A stretch of 17,160 bases of DNA from JAEYZS01 sp964469265 (GTDB lineage Bacteria; Bdellovibrionota; Bdellovibrionia; Bdellovibrionales; JAEYZS01): the NCBI GenBank assembly GCA_964469265.1, contig CAYXYF010000033.1, forward strand, positions 1-17,160, given 5' to 3'. Below, piece after piece: positions 13,905-17,160 of the stretch (its first letter is position 1; the number at the start of each line of letters is the position of its first letter). The notes beneath the pieces were generated by a model, which did no database searches, had not been told where the DNA came from, and saw only the letters and a list, made by a program, of their open reading frames with translations. The translations under genes were made by a program, and so were the position numbers.

Positions 13905-15221
13905 ATGGAAGTTAAGCTTTTATCAGAACATTACGACAAGCCTGAATTTCAAACTCTGGATGGCTATAAAAGACTTGGTGGCTATGAGGTGCTTAAGAAA
14001 GCCCTTAAGATGAAGCCAAAAGATATCATTGAAGAAGTAAAGGCCTCAGGGCTTCGTGGCCGGGGTGGAGCAGGGTTCCCCACTGGCATGAAGTGGAGCT
14101 TTCTTCCAGAAAACGGAGAGCCTCGTTACTTACTCTGTAATGCAGATGAAGGTGAGCCTGGTACATTTAAAGATAGACTTATGATGGAACGTGCTCCACA
14201 TCAATTGATCGAAGGAATGATTATTTCGGCCTTCGCTATTCAATCGAAGAAAAGCTATATTTATATTCGTGGTGAATACAAAAAGTCACTTCGCATTCTA
14301 GAGAAAGCAATTAAAGAGGCCTATGATGCAGGTCTTTTGGGTAAAAATATTCTTGGTTCTGGTTTTGATCATGACCTAGATATCTACGGTGGTGCTGGCG
14401 CATACATTTGCGGTGAAGAAACAGGCATGATCTCATCGCTTGAAGGTAAAAAAGGCCAACCGAAACTAAAGCCGCCGTTTCCAGCTGTACAAGGATATTT
14501 GGGCAAGCCCACCATCGTAAACAACGTCGAAACTTTGGCCGCAGTAAAATATATTATTAAAGATGGTGCTAAAGAGTATCGTAAACACGGAACTGAAAAG
14601 TCTGCAGGGACAAAGCTCTTCTCTGTCAGCGGTGATGTCAATAAGCCTGGGACCTATGAAGTTCCTCTAGCGTATTCTTTAAAAGACCTTATTGAAAACG
14701 AATGCGGTGGAATGAAGGGCGGAAAACTTAAGGCCGTTATTCCGGGTGGGTCTTCTGCACCTGTGTTAACCGCAGAAGAGTCTTATCAAGTTGATATGGA
14801 CTATGAAAGTTTAGCAGCGGCGGGAACCATGTTGGGTTCTGGAGCTGTGATCATCATGAATGAAACTCGCTGCATGGTGGACATGTTAAATGTAATATTA
14901 CATTTTTATCATCACGAGTCTTGCGGACAGTGTACACCATGCCGTGAAGGTACTGGTTGGCTTGAAAAAATCGTAAACAGTATCTTGCTTGGCCGTGGAA
15001 GACCGCAAGACATTGAGTTACTTGATACCGTAGCGAAAAATATGAAGGGCAGAACCATTTGTGCCTTGGCGGACGCGGCGGCATTGCCGACAATTAGTTT
15101 TGTTCAAAAATTTAGAGATGAGTTTGAATTTTATATCCGAGAAGGTCGTTCGAAGGTGACTGGAAAACCTATTAAACGAAAACATTTACAAGGATCGCAG
15201 CATGTTGAAATGCACCATTAA
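13905..15221 (+). CDS. nuoF: NADH-quinone oxidoreductase subunit F (NADH/FMN-binding)
   Basis: The 51-kDa subunit, 438 residues, which oxidises NADH, holds FMN and carries [4Fe-4S] cluster N3. Visible motifs: GLRGRGGAGFPTGMKW (49-64, nucleotide/FMN), CNADEGEPGTFKDR (78-91), YGGAGAYICGEETG (161-174), GKPTIVNNVETLA (200-212), and the cluster ligands C340, C343 and C346 (SCGQCTPCREGTGW) with C386 (TICALADAAA). Small departures from the common form are EETGMISSLEG, where EETALLxSLEG is usual, and CALADAAA, where CALGDAAA is usual. Both look like lineage variation, since all ligands remain. The ribosome binding site is weak (GTGAGA). The last 20 nt overlap the start of nuoG. Confidence 0.97.
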   Translation: MEVKLLSEHYDKPEFQTLDGYKRLGGYEVLKKALKMKPKDIIEEVKASGLRGRGGAGFPTGMKWSFLPENGEPRYLLCNADEGEPGTFKDRLMMERAPHQLIEGMIISAFAIQSKKSYIYIRGEYKKSLRILEKAIKEAYDAGLLGKNILGSGFDHDLDIYGGAGAYICGEETGMISSLEGKKGQPKLKPPFPAVQGYLGKPTIVNNVETLAAVKYIIKDGAKEYRKHGTEKSAGTKLFSVSGDVNKPGTYEVPLAYSLKDLIENECGGMKGGKLKAVIPGGSSAPVLTAEESYQVDMDYESLAAAGTMLGSGAVIIMNETRCMVDMLNVILHFYHHESCGQCTPCREGTGWLEKIVNSILLGRGRPQDIELLDTVAKNMKGRTICALADAAALPTISFVQKFRDEFEFYIREGRSKVTGKPIKRKHLQGSQHVEMHH

Positions 15222-16698
15222 CGGTAAAGAAGTACAGGTTAAGCCTGGTTCAACAATTATTGAAGCATTCATGGAAGCAAAGGAGAGCATCGCTCACTAT
15301 TGCTGGCATCCAGGGCTAAGTGTTGCAGGTGTATGCCGCATGTGTATGGTGGAGATTGAAGGTAATCCTCGTCTGCAGATTGCGTGTAACACGGCTGTGA
15401 CAGATGGAATGAAAGTTAATAACACCGCTGAAAAAGTAAAAGAGTCTGTGGAATGGGTATTAGGCTTCCATCTTATTAACCATCCCTTAGATTGTCCGAT
15501 CTGTGACCAAGCGGGCGAGTGTGGCCTTCAAGAATACTACATGCAATATGGTAAATATGATCCAGGCATGGCAGAGAACAAGGTTAAAAAGGCAAAAGTG
15601 GTTGATCTTGGATCTAAGATAGTACTGGATTCAGAAAGATGCATTCTTTGCTCTCGCTGCGTGAGATTTACTGAAGAAGTATCGAAGACAAACGAATTCG
15701 GAATTTTCAGCAGGGGCGACCACTCTGAGATCGGAACAGTGGATGGAATGCCAGTTGAAAACAACTACGCCTTAAACACGGTTGATATATGCCCAGTAGG
15801 CGCGCTAACGTCTAAGGACTTTAGGTTCCGTCAAAGAGTTTGGTATCTAAAAGACTTTAATACCGTCTGTAACGGATGCTCTACAGGCTGTAACGTAAAA
15901 GTTTACTTCAATGAAAACGGTCTATACAGAGTAAGACCAGTCTATAATCCTGAAGTTAATGGCTACTGGATGTGTGATGTCGGTCGCGATATTTATAAAT
16001 TCGCTGATAGGGATGCAAGGCAGGTTCGAGCGCTTCGTAATAACGGGGAGCTTAGCCAAGACTTTGCAGGAAAAGTTGCTCTAGAGGTCTCTGAGCATCT
16101 TAAAAAACAAGACATGACAAAAACTGCTGTAGTTTTAACAGGGCAATATACCGTAGAAGAATATGAAGACCTTATTGATTTTGTAAAATCAAAAGGGATT
16201 AGCAATGTTTATCACTGGATTAATAACCCAGAGAAACTCGATGACTTTGACGGCATCTTGTTCCGCGGAGACTTAAATCCAAACACCAAAGGACTTCAGA
16301 AAGTTTTAACCGAAGCAGGTGTCAAGGTCCGTCCGTGGGAAGAGCTATATACAAATATCGAGAACGGCAAATTATCCACTATCTTGGTAGCTGCACCTGA
16401 AATTCAAAAGGCTTACCCTGACTTAGAAAGTGTTTTTGACCGACTCAATAAAGCGGACACATTAATTTGGTTAACATCTGGTTCAAACCCTATTTTTGAA
16501 AAAGCCAACTATGTGATCCCGATGAAGTCTTTCACTGAAAAGAATGGAACATTCATCAACTTTGCAGGAAAGGCTCAGCCGATTAAAAAAGGTGTTACAA
16601 TTGTTTCTGAAGCATTAACTCTCAGTGATCTGTCGCAGTTGTTGTCTGGGAATGTTGCGGTTGGATTTGAGTCTAAACCGTTGGGAGCTTTGATATGA
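15202..16698 (+). CDS. nuoG: NADH-quinone oxidoreductase subunit G, short form
   Basis: The 75-kDa iron-sulfur subunit of complex I. It has 498 residues, where many NuoG proteins have 650-900. Cluster ligands visible: [2Fe-2S] C34, C45, C48, C62; the His-ligated cluster H94, C98, C101, C107; the next [4Fe-4S] C147, C150, C153, C197; and an N7-type set C223, C226, C230, C258 (CNGCSTGC...MCDVGR). The molybdopterin-oxidoreductase-like part (about 220-498) is strongly shortened, although its terminal block SFTEKNGTFINFAGKAQPI is kept. So the shortening lies inside the domain and is not a 3' truncation. The start lies inside nuoF with AAGGA at 15190-15194. Its TGA stop overlaps the next ATG (ATGA). 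Confidence 0.95.
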   Translation: MLKCTINGKEVQVKPGSTIIEAFMEAKESIAHYCWHPGLSVAGVCRMCMVEIEGNPRLQIACNTAVTDGMKVNNTAEKVKESVEWVLGFHLINHPLDCPICDQAGECGLQEYYMQYGKYDPGMAENKVKKAKVVDLGSKIVLDSERCILCSRCVRFTEEVSKTNEFGIFSRGDHSEIGTVDGMPVENNYALNTVDICPVGALTSKDFRFRQRVWYLKDFNTVCNGCSTGCNVKVYFNENGLYRVRPVYNPEVNGYWMCDVGRDIYKFADRDARQVRALRNNGELSQDFAGKVALEVSEHLKKQDMTKTAVVLTGQYTVEEYEDLIDFVKSKGISNVYHWINNPEKLDDFDGILFRGDLNPNTKGLQKVLTEAGVKVRPWEELYTNIENGKLSTILVAAPEIQKAYPDLESVFDRLNKADTLIWLTSGSNPIFEKANYVIPMKSFTEKNGTFINFAGKAQPIKKGVTIVSEALTLSDLSQLLSGNVAVGFESKPLGALI

Positions 16699-17160
16699 GT
16701 GAAGTAGGAAGGCCAAATAAATCTGCAAGCTGGTACCTACCAGGCATCTTTGTGGGTCTGGGCATTACAATGAAGAACTTGGTTCTGAATTTAATGAACA
16801 AGAACCGCATGCAGACATTAAATTATCCTGAAGAAAAGTATGAGTACTCTCCGCGCTTTAAAGGAACTCATATTCTCACGACCAAAAAAGACGGAAGCCT
16901 TCGTTGTACAGCATGTATGTTGTGCGCAACGAACTGCCCTGCAACCTGTATTTCCATTGTTGCAAGTGAGCACGAAGACCCTAAAGTTGAGAAATATCCA
17001 GTCTCCTATGAAATTGATATGTTGAGATGTGTTTTTTGTGGATACTGTGAAGAAGCTTGCCCAGTGGACGCCATTCGCATGGGGCCTGAATGGCAGGTCG
17101 CTGGTAAAAACGGTTCTAACTTTATTTATGGAATTCAAGATCTAGCATATCGTCCACAGC
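16695..17160 (+). CDS. nuoI: NADH-quinone oxidoreductase subunit I (partial, runs off the window)
   Basis: The 155 N-terminal residues of the 23-kDa complex I subunit, which carries clusters N6a and N6b linking NuoG to NuoB. Two ferredoxin-type motifs are present: C71, C74, C77, C81 (CTACMLCATNCP) and C112, C115, C118, C122 (CVFCGYCEEACP). The N-terminus has the amphipathic stretch WYLPGIFVGLGITMKNLVLN that lies on the membrane in this family. The ATG overlaps the nuoG stop (ATGA), with GGGAG (16683-16687) seven bases upstream. nuoH normally sits between nuoG and nuoI and is missing here. No stop codon is reached before the window ends; the C-terminus is outside. Confidence 0.95.
   Translation, partial: MSEVGRPNKSASWYLPGIFVGLGITMKNLVLNLMNKNRMQTLNYPEEKYEYSPRFKGTHILTTKKDGSLRCTACMLCATNCPATCISIVASEHEDPKVEKYPVSYEIDMLRCVFCGYCEEACPVDAIRMGPEWQVAGKNGSNFIYGIQDLAYRPQ

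Noticed and set aside
14384..14641. Antisense 85-codon frame inside nuoF
   Set aside because: Mirror of the strongly conserved NADH-binding coding region; no independent support.
16818..17138. 106-codon - strand frame and a 61-codon + frame at the window end
   Set aside because: Both are shadows of nuoI, which reads open from 16695 to the window end with all eight cluster cysteines.

Overview
The window is a bacterial chromosome segment of moderate GC (roughly 42% by eye) with dense genes and short intergenic gaps. Three things together suggest a predatory bacterium of the Bdellovibrio/Bacteriovorax group (Bdellovibrionota) or a close relative: a one-TolQ/two-TolR motor operon like the Myxococcus/Bdellovibrio gliding motors, paired secreted subtilisin-like proteases, and a nuo operon with a fused nuoCD. 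This placement is an inference; there is no rRNA or other taxonomic marker in the window. No tRNA, rRNA, CRISPR array, insertion sequence or prophage gene was seen.

Region 1 (43-5174, + strand) is an operon-like run of five genes for an energised envelope machine. It encodes a large exported TPR protein, an exported lysine/glutamate-rich coiled-coil protein, a TolQ/ExbB-family proton channel subunit (GTG start), and two consecutive TolR/ExbD-family subunits. The order TolQ-TolR-TolR matches the architecture of the AglRQS gliding motor, so the two exported proteins are likely its periplasmic partners.

Region 2 (5175-7411, - strand) holds an RhlE-type DEAD-box RNA helicase whose stop codon overlaps the start of an outer-membrane beta-barrel gene. 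The barrel protein resembles LpxR (lipid A 3'-O-deacylase, DUF2219). The convergent junction with region 1 is unusual: both genes are followed immediately after their stop codons by the same 22-nt intrinsic terminator, in opposite orientations.

Region 3 (7412-10823) contains a small secreted four-cysteine protein (+) that overlaps tail-to-tail by 26 bp with a lipoprotein subtilisin (S8) protease (-). Upstream of that is a second, secreted S8 protease with an N-terminal propeptide (-). A strong intrinsic terminator and a good sigma-70-like promoter separate the two proteases.

Region 4 (10824-17160, + strand) starts with a roughly 300-bp control region, followed by the peripheral-arm genes of respiratory complex I: nuoB, nuoCD (fused), nuoE, nuoF, nuoG (short form) and nuoI (cut by the window end). 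nuoA is not upstream of nuoB, and nuoH is not between nuoG and nuoI, so the membrane-arm genes must be downstream of the window or elsewhere. The short gaps and overlaps (20 nt for nuoF/nuoG, an ATGA for nuoG/nuoI) indicate one coupled transcript.
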